Of a stretch of 64,000 nt of DNA, positions 51,401 through 61,046 are shown piece by piece (position 1 is the first letter of the stretch; each line of letters begins with the position of its first letter). The notes below the pieces were generated by a model. That model was not told where the DNA came from. It did not search any database and was given only the letters and a program-made list of their open reading frames with translations. Position numbers and translations under genes: made by a program. Source of the stretch: Trametes villosa (lineage: Eukaryota > Basidiomycota > Agaricomycetes > Polyporales > Polyporaceae); the NCBI GenBank assembly GCA_002964805.2, contig PUDQ02000094.1:42340-106339 (forward strand), in the 5' to 3' direction.

Positions 51401-52975
51401 AATACGACCCCCAGCTCCCGGAGAATCGCATCGCGTCGGGCGGCCTTGACTCGATCGCCGTCCTGCGCACTCTCGCAATCAAGGTATGCCCAGAACTTGT
51501 TGCGCATGCCATTGCTGACGCCCCTAGTAGATCCAAGCATCCGGGCCGCGCAAAGAAGTGTTCCAACGCTACCAGCGCGAGAGCGGGATTGACGAACCGC
51601 GCGTCATCCCTTTGCACAGCAACATCCGCTGGGGCAGCGCATCGGGCATGTGCAATCGCGCATACGAGCTGCGCGAGGTGAGGACTGCGAATCGCCGCGC
51701 GCTGGGTGCATAACTGATACTATGATCTCATCAGGCGATTGACGCGTTCGTGGCAACCGCGGACATGAAGTTCGGTCCGATTACCACCATTCGCGTTCGC
51801 GGCAAGATCACGAAGAAGATCCCTTGGACCGCCTTCCAGCTGTCGCCTGACGACTGGGACCGCGTGCGTCTATGCGGCGAGATCCTAATGGTGCGCTTGT
51901 CGTTGGCGTCGCGGTGCTCGAGCTGTACTAACCTCTCCATTAGGATGCAAACCGGTTTCACCAGATCTGTTCCTCGACACGCGTCCCGACGTTGCACCAG
52001 GTAATACCGGCCATCGAGGCGCTGTCGTCACGTTGGGAGAAGAAGGCCGCCGACGAAGAATACGCGATCTTCCACAGCGCGCTCAACCGTGGACTCGCGA
52101 AGCTCACCAAGTACTACAAGAAATTCGACAACACGCGGGTGTACGTCCTGGCCTTACGTACGTATGCGCTGTCCGTTTTCTCTCGTGTTCATTGGCTCAC
52201 CGGTCTCAGTCCTTCATCCATATTACAAGCTTGCTTACATCGAGCAAATGTGGGGCGGGGAAGAAGAGTACGAGGAGGATGTCGCGGCCGGCAACGCTGA
52301 TGCCCGCAACTGGCAAGCGTATGCCAATGAGATCGTCGAGAAGGCTGTAAGTGTGGTGACCTCCCTGCGCGCTCCTAACTCACTTGTCCTTGACAGATGC
52401 AGGAGTACTGGCCCAAGCGCATGGTCGGGAAGGGGACGGCTGTACCTGCTGCACCTGATGTTGTGGATGGTCAGTATGGTGAAGATGAGTACGACCGTGC
52501 CCGTGCACAACGCGTCCGTGCCGCTGCTACCAAGGGATGGAAGGTTGAGCTGGACCAGTACCTCTCCGACCCCTCCGCCAATGTGACAAAGGATACAGAC
52601 ACTGTCAAGTGGTGGTCGGTGCGTGACATCTGTGCGCCTGCATGAAGCCATTACTTACCACCTTTGCAGACACATGCCAGCGTCTACCCGACCCTGGCAC
52701 GCATGGCATTGGATATACTGCCCATTGCTGCTGCCTCTGTGGGCGCTGAGGCTCTCTTCTCCCAGGGGAAGGAGGTTTTGACTGACCGTCGCTCTCGCTT
52801 GGACCCCGAGCTCTTCGAGCAGACACAGTGCCTCAACTTCGCCTGGAAGCCTACTATTGAGGACTGGGCTAGGCTCAACGACAAGCTGACGGTGGATGTC
52901 TTCATGCAGGACTTTGAGTTCATGTATGCAGAGGAGATGGCCATGGCTGAGGATACAGATGTAGATTCTGAGTAG
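48444..52975 (+). CDS. hAT transposase of element F, 919 aa, 12 exons
   Basis: In-phase exons: 48444-48806, 48874-49040, 49105-49447, 49521-49931, 49992-50110, 51309-51483, 51531-51677, 51735-51890, 51944-52157, 52210-52346, 52397-52618, 52670-52975 (2760 nt). The N-terminus is Lys/Glu-rich and nuclear-like (KKRRKAPKKKKKRQ). A BED-type zinc finger follows (GRWCEICR with STLRRHIASAH), then the catalytic RNase H-like fold (SSLWDLWTAPHTSDGYFGLL, LGHITNDNASNN, CFGHVIQLGVEDF, HSNIRWGSASGM) and the C-terminal dimerisation/insertion motif (YPTLARMALDILPIAAASVG). No stop or frameshift. Introns are 50-75 bp except intron 5 (50111-51308, 1.2 kb). Branch-like TACTAAC precedes the acceptor at 51308. Confidence 0.92.
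50111..51308 (+). repeat. 1.2-kb intron of the hAT gene filled with a GC-rich minisatellite
   Basis: From about 50620 to 51230 the sequence is variants of CGACCACGAACGCGGC, CGCGACTTCGAACGCGGA and CACGAGCACGAAC. Because the unit lacks stop triplets, long ORFs appear in three plus frames and on the minus strand (Thr/Arg/Ala-rich); these are artefacts. The exons on both sides join in phase (ERQL|SCFGHVIQ). The donor GTGAGC follows 50110, and the acceptor TTACAG precedes 51309. Confidence 0.85.
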
Positions 52976-53041
52976 ATATAGCATCTCATAATACAGACTG
53001 TGCTTGGATGAACATCTGGCTTGGACTTGATGATAATTTGA

Positions 53042-53250
53042 ATGAAAGGACTGGTCCTGGACCGTCAGGACCAGTCCGGACCGGAAAACGGTCCAGGACC
53101 GGTCTGGACCGGGGACAGGACCGCGGTCCTTTGCGGTCTTTCAAGGACCGCGGTCCTGGTCCAGTCCTACATAATTAGACCAGTCCTGTCCTGGTCCCAG
53201 TCCTGGTCCTCCTTCCGAGGGGGCAAAAGACCGGACAGGACCAGACCCTG
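53042..53250. repeat. Right subterminal GGACC/GGTCC array of element F
   Basis: Counterpart of the left array: repeated GGTCCTGGACC, CAGGACC and CCGGTC motifs, ending at the inverted repeat ...GACCCTGCAACACTA. Confidence 0.8.
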
Positions 53251-53258
53251 CAACACTA

Positions 53259-53709
53259 GACGGAATCGTTTCTTCGATTCCCGAACTACCATGCGCAACG
53301 GCGCAAGGTTCAGTGCCGGAGCCGCCCGCACTGAAGAGCTCGCAGCCAACTGCTGCAAGCGTCCTTCACGCAGATCCTGCCAGTCTTGCCCAATGTTGGC
53401 AAGACTCCGACTGTTAAGTGAGCTCGCAGCGGAGCCCGATCGTCGTGACGGGCCTGCTTGTTCTGAAGCCGGTCGTCCAGCATGCACGCTGGCAGTCGCA
53501 CGACCCCTAGTAGGGTTCGTGGTGTCGTCTAAGCCGCCGGATACCACTGATTGTGGTATCGAGGGTCCACCCTCGCCCTCTGTAGACCGAGGGAGTGACG
53601 TGGCGGGTTGACCCGCGCCGAACTCAGCGCGGGGGGGTTGGTTCGAGGTAGAAGTCAAGGCCCGCGGAGTTCGCGGGTCCGTGGGGTTGTTTGAGCTGTG
53701 GTGGCTCAT
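53259..53709 (-). CDS. Element A gag, N-terminal part
   Basis: ATG at 53709 (MSHHSSNNPTDPRTPRALTS), a Ser/Pro/Arg-rich disordered region and a helical NIGQDWQDLREGRLQQLAAS, then MVVRESKKRFR at the F junction. It continues in phase at 48019. Hairpins are dense here too, such as AGTCTTGCC/GGCAAGACT near 53390 and GATACCAC/GTGGTATC near 53550. The residues after KKRFR in the local open frame belong to F. Confidence 0.8.
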
Positions 53710-53813
53710 TCTTGCTGGATGCGGATGGGGGTTGCTAGGGGATTAGAGTTCGATGATGTGGTTGCACGTCGAGCCCCAAATCGGGCGATTCTAACACGGT
53801 AAGAGTAAAAAAG

Positions 53814-54101
53814 TGTAAAACTCACGGGTGTCGGGCACTTCTGATGCCCGCAGTCTCCTAGTACTCTGGTCCAGGCTCTATTAGGGCTCGGCGTACTCGG
53901 GAGATGGTGGGGCAGTTGTAGAAGGCTGCCCTCACCAGACGCGCGGGCTCCGAATACCCGCGCGTCGTACGCGTCTATCTACTACATGATATCTACGCAG
54001 TATCTTATCCTAGCGCAACTAGCGCTAGGTACTGATCGCGACATAGCGCAACTAGCGCTATGTCCTACAAGAACCCGTAACGACCACGGAGGGTCGTTAC
54101 A
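53814..54101 (-). repeat. Element A 5' LTR (only copy in the window)
   Basis: On the minus strand it begins TGTAACGACCC and ends GTTTTACA, 288 bp, followed by the leader CTTTTTTACTC; element B has TGTGACGCCC...TTATTACA and CTTTTTTTGACT at the same places. It is rich in hairpins: GTAACGACC/GGGTCGTTAC, AGCGCAACTAGCGCT twice, and ACGCGCGGG/CCCGCGCGT. The outer flank is TCAGT; the matching duplication would mark A's other end and was not found. Confidence 0.7.
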
Positions 54102-55217
54102 TCAGTAGAATGTCAAGCACAGGGGTGTAGTACTCACATATCCTCGTCCTCCTTCACGAGAAGCTTGGATTAGTAGTCATCCTTGCGGCCCCTGCATGAA
54201 AACAATTGAGTATATGCGCATACATGCACGACATACTCACAAAAATAGCTTGTAACACGGTCCGAGGGGGCTCAGAGTTGGACGGCGGTGCGGATGGGTG
54301 CGAGGATAGCCTTCTTGTTTAGCACCTGTTATGAGAATGCGATAAGGTGTGAGCATGTCGACGTCGAGTACAAGGGAGATAGCACAGATATACCAGATGA
54401 GCGGAGGGGCACCGAAGGCCTGAGGAGTCGACTCACCTCGGTGTGCAGCAGGAGCAGGAAAGCGACGTGTCCGAGGGATGCCAGTGGAGTAGGTGGTGGT
54501 GAGAGGGAAAGAAGCGAATCCACAGAACAGGGAGTAGAGATGACTTTATACCCAAAGTTCAGTGCCCCAGGTGAGTGCGAGGAGAGGGCAGAAGGAAAGG
54601 CACGCGCGCGCGACCAGCTACATGCCCCGCTCGCGATCGGGACAACGCGTCATACGGGCGCTTACGACCGCCGTATCGGCGGCGCCGCCCGCAAATTCCG
54701 TCGACCTTCAGTCAAACCTTTACATCGTGCTGTAAACACACTCCGTGTCTTATGAAAATATGACAATGCTCTACATCAGCAAATATTTACTGCCGAAATT
54801 CTATAGATGTCAATCGTTTGCTACGTACAATTGCAGCGTTCTCCATCGCCCTGCAAGACGTCCGAGTAAGCGATGCAAGCGCCTGCAGCACTCTCCCACC
54901 TTCATCGCCCACTGCAGAGGGCTCCATTCGATTTCCCTTTTTGCTGATGCGGTGCACGATCAAACCCCGCTCTGCATCGGCGGAGGAGCTTATCATGCTT
55001 GCGCAATCTAAACTTTCTGCCTAAGGATGGGAGTTCTTCGTGAGTTATCTAGGATCTTTCCATGGCGCCGTACTCGTGCCCCTTAGTGGGCGATACAATG
55101 CCTGATTAGTAGGACGCAGAAGGGCGAAAGGTACGGTAGGGCGTGTAGGATCTTCTATGTGAAATCATTTGTGCTCGCATATCGTTCATGATTGATTGCC
55201 ACCCATACCCTGCGGTG
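54102..55217. other. Intergenic, no supported gene
   Basis: Several splice-like GTGAGT/CAG signals occur on the minus strand at 54135-54450, and a short spliced frame could be drawn, but it lacks an ATG. The remainder holds no gene, tRNA or repeat I can support. Confidence 0.4.
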
Positions 55218-55798
55218 GATACTATCAATGCACCAGTGTTGCAAAATCCTGATACTTACTTAAATATCTGCGTCACCTTTGACTGGCTTCGCTCGAGAAT
55301 TTGTGGATGGGTAGGATCATGTCTTCGTCAGACACCTATGAATTTTCTGGGAACTCGAGAGTAGGGGAGGTCGATACATAGCGTCGACAATGTCTGCAAC
55401 AGTGTTGCAAAACATTGTTGGGTTAAGCGCCCGTAGCACGACTTTCCCCCTCGCCGTCGATCCACAGACTGGAAAAATACCGGAACACCACCCGACGGTG
55501 CGAATATGACCCGCAAAACGCTGGAAGTAGTCTGAAAATACCCGGTAGCGGTGGTGGGCAAGCCGAGCACCATCAATGCCGGCGCTAGTCGCTGATGGTC
55601 CAGTCGAATACTGTTACTCAACAAAATCCGCTCATGCTCATGCGGGCAAGACGATATTTCACACATGTATATAACACAGGTCGATCTATGTTTTTGCCAA
55701 GTTTGGGATGCTAGGGAGCCCAAGTGCGCGAGATATTTGAGTAAGAAGCGAATTTTGCAACACTGTTGCTTTTGCAACACTGGTGCATTGATAGTATC
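55218..55798. mobile_element. 581-bp inverted-repeat element (MITE-like)
   Basis: Perfect 29-bp inverted repeats at 55218-55246 (GATACTATCAATGCACCAGT...) and 55770-55798. Within them the motif CAGTGTTGCAAAA recurs near 55399 and, inverted, near 55754-55766. The motif resembles the tip of hAT element F (TAGTGTTGCAGGG). No obvious flanking duplication. An open frame on the minus strand spans it but has no recognisable domain. Confidence 0.6.
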
Positions 55799-56192
55799 TC
55801 CCCGGACGACCGTCAGCACGGGCGGTTTGACTCCCAGGCCCCTCGAGTCATAATTGACGTGCACCTGCCTCGGCAGAGAGGGTATGAACACTTGGCATTC
55901 TATTCCACGCCACCAGAGCTGCGAACTGCCAACAGCTGACGACGGGGAGAAGCTCGGGGTATAAGCTTCGCTATTGAGCTGGTACGTGTGGCTGGTTATC
56001 AACATGCGAACTCCCTAACCGTGATTAGCTATGAAGATGTACCAGCAGTACGTTATTCCTCCATGCATGTTCATCAACTGTCAGTTTCGCGATACTGAGG
56101 CACGTTGGTGACAGTTACATAACGCTGAGCTGCTCATATACTCCGTTCTGATGCTTTCGCAGGTATCGTACCTCTACGTTGCTTGAGCTACC

Positions 56193-58344
56193 ATGGCGGA
56201 TTCCCGCTACATTCCCTCTCCTCTCGCTGCTCTCGTTCTGGTGCTGCTGATATACATCCTAGTACTTTATGCGAGGTCTGTCATGAGCTGGAAAGCTCGC
56301 TCGCGGGGACTCTCCCTGCCGCCGGGTCCCCCTGCTCTTCCCGTCATCGGCAACTTGTTCAACTTGCCCAGGATCAAGCCTTGGCTCGGATACCGCGACC
56401 TGTGCGCACAGTACGGTGAGTCTATGTAACGGACCCTCCCTTGTAGATGTAGCCAGTGACCGTTTCGTTCGACAGGCGAGATGGTCTACATCCATGTTCT
56501 GGGGACGCCTATGCTCGTGCTCGGCAGCGCGCGGCTTACGAACGAACTCCTCAACAAACGCTCCGCAAACAGCTCGGACAGGCCGCCGAACCCCGTCATC
56601 AAGCTGTGAGTCACCCATAGCTACTCGCACATGCATCCTACGCTGCTGCTAATCGTGCAATGGCGTCACCACCAGGTCGGGTCAGGATCTCAACCTGGGT
56701 CTGCTACGGTACGGCCAGTGGTGGCGGAGGCATCGCCGCGCCTTCTGGCAGCACTTCCATCCCGACACGATCCAGCAGTACTTAGCTGCGCAGCGCATAG
56801 GCGCATACAGGTTTCTGGGCAGCCTCCTCTCGTCGCCCTCGCAAATCAAGAACGGCATCCAATAGTGAGTGCCTGCGCACCGTCTGATTGCCTGACTCCT
56901 CCTTGACCCGGTCGCACGCAGCTCCATGCAAGGCAGCATCCTACACATCGTCTACGGGGCCGACATTCAGGGCGAACGTGATCCGCGTCTATCCATCTCT
57001 GACGCTGCCGTGGAGGCCATGCGACAGGCCACCCCTGGCCATTTTGGAGTGGAGATGTTCCCGTTCCTCCGGCATCTCCCCACCTGGTTTCCCGGCGCCG
57101 CTTCTCAGAAGCTGTTTGCCAAATCCAAGGTCGCTAATGATCGCCTCAAACATGTCCTCTTTGACGAGGTACAAGAAGGCTTCGTGAGTAACGTCAAAGC
57201 CTCCTCCGGGCCTCATACATTGAACACCAGGCGGCTAGGATCGTGGAGAGCTTCGTCCCAGCGTTGCTGGAAAGTTGCTGTCGAGGTTGGACCCATCCAA
57301 CAACGCGCCATCGGCGCTCGTGCTCGAAGAAGTAGACATCGCGAAGAATGTATGTGCAATCGCTGTCGAGGGTGAGTCCCCAGCCGGCAAGATCGTGCGT
57401 GCTGTCAGTGTCATTCAGGTAACATCGCGCTGCAGCCAGTGCAGATACGGTACGTGTTTCGCGGTGCTTCTCATGCGCTCAAGCATCCACTGACACCCTA
57501 GAGCAGACCAGTTTCACTCTTCAAGCGTTCTGCTTAGCTATGGCGCTCTATCCGGACGTGCAGAGGCGTGCCCAGGCTGAACTCGACGGGGTTGTCGGCG
57601 CTGGGCGCCTGCCCGACCATAGCGATACCGATGAGCTCGTCTACATCAACGCAATCGTCAAGGAAACCCTGCGCTGGCACGTAGCCTTGCCCATAGGTAT
57701 AGCTCATCGCACGCTTCAAGACGACGAGCTAGACGGATACTTCATTCCCGCTGGAACTACCGTGATCGCCAACGTCTGGTAGGCTCTTAATACCGTTTTC
57801 GCCAACACGGTCGCTACTGATCTCCGCCCCGCCTGCAGGAGCATCCTGCACGACCCTGAAGTTTACGAGGACCCCTTCGCGTTCCGTCCAGAACGCTTTA
57901 TCAAGGGCGGGAAGTTGGATCCTAGTGTGCGCGACCCAGCGGACATCGTATTCGGTTTCGGTAGGAGGTATGTTCGTTTGTCGGCCGTATTCGTGCGTCT
58001 CGATCATGACAGCGCCGACAGGATTTGCCCTGGACGCTACCTCGCGCACCCCTCCCTGTTCATCAACATTGCGTCGCTGTTGCACGTCTTCGACATCAGC
58101 TTACCCCTCGACGAGGACGGACAGCCGATCGATGTCAAGTATGAGCAAAGTCACGGCCTCGTCAGGTGGGCATCACTGCACGCAGCGGCGCCGCCGCGCA
58201 CAACTCTGCGAACCAGCAGCTACTAACTCGCCCCGCAGCGCTCCGGAGGACTGCCGATGCATCGTTAAACCGCGCTCGCCCGAGGCCGGGGCATTGATTC
58301 TGGATGCATGCCGTACGACGACGATGAATGACTTCGGAACCTAG
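56193..58344 (+). pseudogene. Cytochrome P450 monooxygenase gene with one frameshift
   Basis: Exons 56193-56415, 56476-56605, 56676-56864, 56922-57183, 57231-57371, 57436-57449 (14 nt), 57507-57778, 57839-57967, 58022-58165, 58239-58344. The N-terminal membrane anchor is PLAALVLVLLIYILVLYARS, then the Pro hinge LPPGPPALPVIGN, helix C WWRRHRRAFWQHF, I-helix ASADTTSFT (encoded partly by the microexon), the ExxR motif KETLRW, PERF and the haem loop FGFGRRICPGR with its Cys ligand. An ER-bound oxidase of a secondary or xenobiotic substrate is expected from the family. In exon 5 the frame slips near 57270: FVPALLE is in one frame and KLLSRLDPSNN in the next, a single missing base. Everything else is intact, so this is either a very young pseudogene or a sequence error. 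Confidence 0.8.
57436..57449 (+). other. 14-nt microexon coding the P450 I-helix ASADT motif
   Basis: Preceded by TGCAG and followed by GTACGTG. Including it, with acceptor GAGCAG before 57507, restores ASADTT at exactly the spacing of the family's AGxDTT after CAIA. Without it the I-helix acid-Thr pair is lost. Confidence 0.7.
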
Positions 58345-58770
58345 GGGAGTCCGAGTGGAAAACACGTAGGCGTCTTGTTGTATCAGAAGTCGTCTCCTGC
58401 GTTTGCCAGTGAGGGAGGTCCCGAAAGGTTCAATGCTGAGGCACGCGGACCCTGTGCGAGAACTACATCCGTAGTCTTCGTTTCATGTTTTCTCACTGTA
58501 CGGTAGTGGAAAACTGCACTTCCAGTTCGCGCGACAACGAATTCGCATTCGTGGATGCCTGTACTGTACATCCTAGGAATCGCTGGTGGAAAGTCCCTAC
58601 TAGACCCGAAAAGTTTCTAACGTCCCGCGGCCGCAAGTACATTTTCCGCTCTTATGCGGTGATCTTTTCCGCATGTCATCTCGCGCGTTCAAAGCACCGG
58701 GCACACGCCGCACATCGCGGTTCGAGCGAAGGGTGGTCCTGCAGAAATTAAGGCATGTTCGCATTACTAG
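58345..58770. other. Convergent intergenic region between P450 and mL44
   Basis: It should hold both 3' UTRs. No gene, repeat or RNA seen. Confidence 0.5.
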
Positions 58771-60468
58771 CTATAGGTAGTCCTCTAAATCGTCCCCCGT
58801 CGCCGCCGCCGCTGTGCGCGCACCGGCCACACGCGTACCCACCCGCCCGGCACTGCCGTACAGCACCTCCGAGTCGCCCATCGGCGCGGGCGCGTACGCA
58901 CTCTCGGGGCCCGCCGCGTCGTATATGCTCCCCGGGGCGTCGGGGAAGGTCGACGTGGGCAGCTGCAGCTGGTGTGGTGGCTGCCGCGTCAGGTAGAGCC
59001 TCAATAGCGAGTCCTCCGCCGCCTGTATGCGCGTGGATGAGCGTTGAAGGGGGGAGGGGGGGTGGCGGGACGTACGCGGTATTCGGCCATTTTCAGCGAG
59101 CTGCCGAAACCCTCACCAAGCTGATCTGCTCCCGAGAAGATGCCGACTACGAACACTGGCGAGTTTGAGTATCGACCAGTCTCCTTCAGCAGTCTATGAA
59201 GGCGATGATCAGCGTCCTGGTAGAGGAATATGGGGAGTGCAGTGAAGGTGTATATATGCGCGCAGAACACGGCGAAAACGCGCCATAAAGCCATGGTAAT
59301 CAAAGCTTGTTCGCCGACAGCATAGCTATGACCGCCAGGCGTTCCTGGAGTCACCTGAACATTGCGAGCCTACACGCCAACAACCGAAGCCATATTCACG
59401 GCAATGACAGCTTAGGATAGGCTATTCCGTTGTTTTGGCTATCGTGCAACCGCACAAGAGAGCGGGTGCTGGTAGCAGGAGATAATGATGGGCTTCCTAG
59501 CTCCTGCTTTCTTGCGGTAGGTGTCGCTCGTGTGCACGACAGCCCACTAACGCAGCGTGGCGCAATGAAACGCATCGAGGAATCTACACCACGACGAAGC
59601 TGACGCAAAGAACCGGGGACGAAGGGAATGGGGCGTTTTGGGACGCGAGCCGCAGGAGGAAGTAACGTACCTCGAGACTGGCCGTTCCCGCCCGTACTTC
59701 GCGACCGTCTCCAGCAGCGTCTGCTTGGGATCCCGGAACTTGATCATGCCCCGCAAGTCAACCTCCCGGCTGAAGAAGAACCTCTCCACAAATCTCCGTG
59801 CGGAGCGCAGTGACCTATACTGGTACACGAGCGCGGTGAGCGCTCGAGGAACCGAGGCCAGCGCGTCCGCATGCAGAACAGCGCCGTTCGCCGTCGTTGA
59901 AGGCTATACGGCGTGAATGAGTGGAAGTAAAGGTCTGTGACACAACTCCACTTACTGTCCGTTGCCAGCGCAGAATGGGAGTCACGCCCATCTCACGCGC
60001 CAGGTTGGCACACGTCGTCGGACCGACGTGTGCGCTCACGGCAGCCTTCATAACACGAGTCGGGAGGTGCGGGAAGGACGAGTTAACGTACTCCGTCGCA
60101 AAGAGCCCCAGGAGGGAGTTGCCCAGGGTAGCAAGCGAGGCATTAGTGGTGGGGAGCGGCTGGTCCGGATGTTGCTGTGTGTGGAGGTGGACGAATGAGG
60201 GGTGGGTGCACGCCTGCTCGAGGACGTCCGTCGAGGGCACGACGTTCGCAAGGCCTATCCGGTGCGCGAAGGCGGCGAGAGTCGAGCGGGGGGCGGGCTG
60301 GGAGGAAGCCCAGGACTGGGCGTCGAAGAGGGCGGTGGGTGCCGCGTTGGCAGGCCTGCCGGCGCCGTGGGCGAGAGAGTGTTTTGGAGGGAGAGCTTTT
60401 AGGTGCTGCGAGGAGACATGGGCGAGTTTGGCAGCCGTGTTCGCGACCTTTCGTTGCGCATAGCCCAT
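58771..60468 (-). CDS. MRPL3: Mitochondrial large-subunit ribosomal protein mL44 (MRPL3), RNase III fold
   Basis: Exons 60468-59956, 59903-59671, 59193-59076, 59022-58771 join in phase to 371 residues. The order is typical of fungal mL44: an N-terminal extension, the RNase III-like domain (FAHRIGLANVVPSTDVLEQA, ACTHPSF, LATLGNSLLGLFATEYVNSS), the middle part (PRALTALVYQYRSLRSARRF, REVDLRGMIKFRDPKQTLLE) and a C-terminal double-stranded-RNA-binding-like fold (SPVFVVGIFSGADQLGEGFG, SLKMAEYRAAEDSLLRLYLT). It is a structural protein of the mitoribosome. The ATG at 60468 gives no clear import peptide, so translation may start further upstream in another exon. The 477-bp intron 59194-59670 is long for this gene. 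Lineage-specific Pro/Ala-rich tail at the C-terminus. Confidence 0.87.
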
Positions 60469-61046
60469 GGGTGATGTCGTCCGCCGCCAGCACGCGCTCT
60501 GCAGCGAGGTTCAAGGGACCCGCGCTCTCCAAATTTTGGACCAGAGCCCGACGCGGCGACCCCGCAGGACCCCCGCCACCGCTCGCGCCTCCCGCTTGCC
60601 GACGCGCGCGTCTCTCGTCTCCTCCACACCCCACATCCTTGTAGCTTTCTAGACCATTTGCACGTCCGAGCACTCCGGAGGATGACGACGAGTTTTATCT
60701 CTGGTGAACGTATACCAGCCTGCACGGTGCCACTATCGACGACACGGAGGCCCGCGCCGCCCAGACATCAGACTACAGGCGCCCAAGGCTGCGAGCACGA
60801 GCGCGCGCATGCCGAACCGTGGCAGCCACCATCGCCTGGGATCCGCAATATATTGCACCACCGTCGAATACTATCGCCGGCTTACCTGCGAACTCGCGAA
60901 TCCGTAGAACGCCTCGATCCCGTCGGGGAATGCCTAAATTGAAACCCGGATAAGAGCGCCGGGCGTATATAAGCGAGCCATATGCTCCCGTGGAGGTGAC
61001 GTCCCCCAGCCGCCTTCTCGTTCACACCATCCCTCCAACCACCACC
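60469..61046. promoter_or_regulatory. Divergent promoter region of mL44 and carboxypeptidase genes
   Basis: The carboxypeptidase side has TATATAAG at 60966-60973, about 75 bp before its ATG. The mL44 side is GC-rich with no TATA box, as usual for housekeeping genes. No other gene is supported. Confidence 0.55.

Larger units (their letters stand above)
48028..53258 (+). mobile_element. Element F: autonomous-looking hAT transposon
   Basis: Terminal inverted repeats TAGTGTTGCAGGGTC at both ends, and the 8-bp target duplication GACGGAAT at 48020-48027 and 53259-53266. It interrupts A's gag after KKRF, which resumes in phase as RLLQKQ. Both subterminal regions (48034-48250 and 53042-53250) are packed with GGTCCTGG/CCAGGACC motifs in both orientations, typical of transposase-binding arrays in hAT elements. 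It contains one full-length transposase gene. Confidence 0.93.
13457..54101 (-). mobile_element. Element A: outer Ty3/Gypsy chromovirus carrying all nested insertions
   Basis: Read on the minus strand: 5' LTR 54101-53814, gag N-terminus 53709-53259, gag-protease 48019-45534, RT start 42888-42419, RT middle 27030-26423, RNaseH-integrase-chromodomain 19145-16641, 3' ORF 16454-13457. The gaps are elements F, G, B and C, each with a target duplication; across each, the A frame resumes in phase (for example DLDC|LGHRI around C and NHHIP|LIDEAKK around B). Discounting the inserts leaves about 10 kb. The 3' LTR is not in the window: nothing like TGTAAAACTCACGGG occurs near 13.4 kb, so the 3' end is truncated or displaced, and the next gene is the Plavaka transposase. 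Almost all of A is built of short hairpins (see that entry). Confidence 0.85.

Noticed and set aside
50148..51681. Thr/Arg/His-rich ORFs of 224-358 codons in several frames, both strands
   Set aside because: Stop-free minisatellite inside an intron; flanking hAT exons join in phase across it.
13457..54101. Repeat-induced point mutation as the cause of stops in A and B
   Set aside because: Only a few transition-type stops occur in many kilobases, and other lesions are indels; a RIP-like process would give many more C-to-T changes.
54275..54523. Small spliced minus-strand frame (PLASLGHVAFLLLLHTE joined to VLNKKAILAPIRTAVQL)
   Set aside because: Splice signals look plausible, but there is no in-frame ATG, and no family match is certain.
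55328..56005. 225-codon minus-strand ORF
   Set aside because: It spans the MITE's inverted repeats and has no domain or splice support; probably chance.
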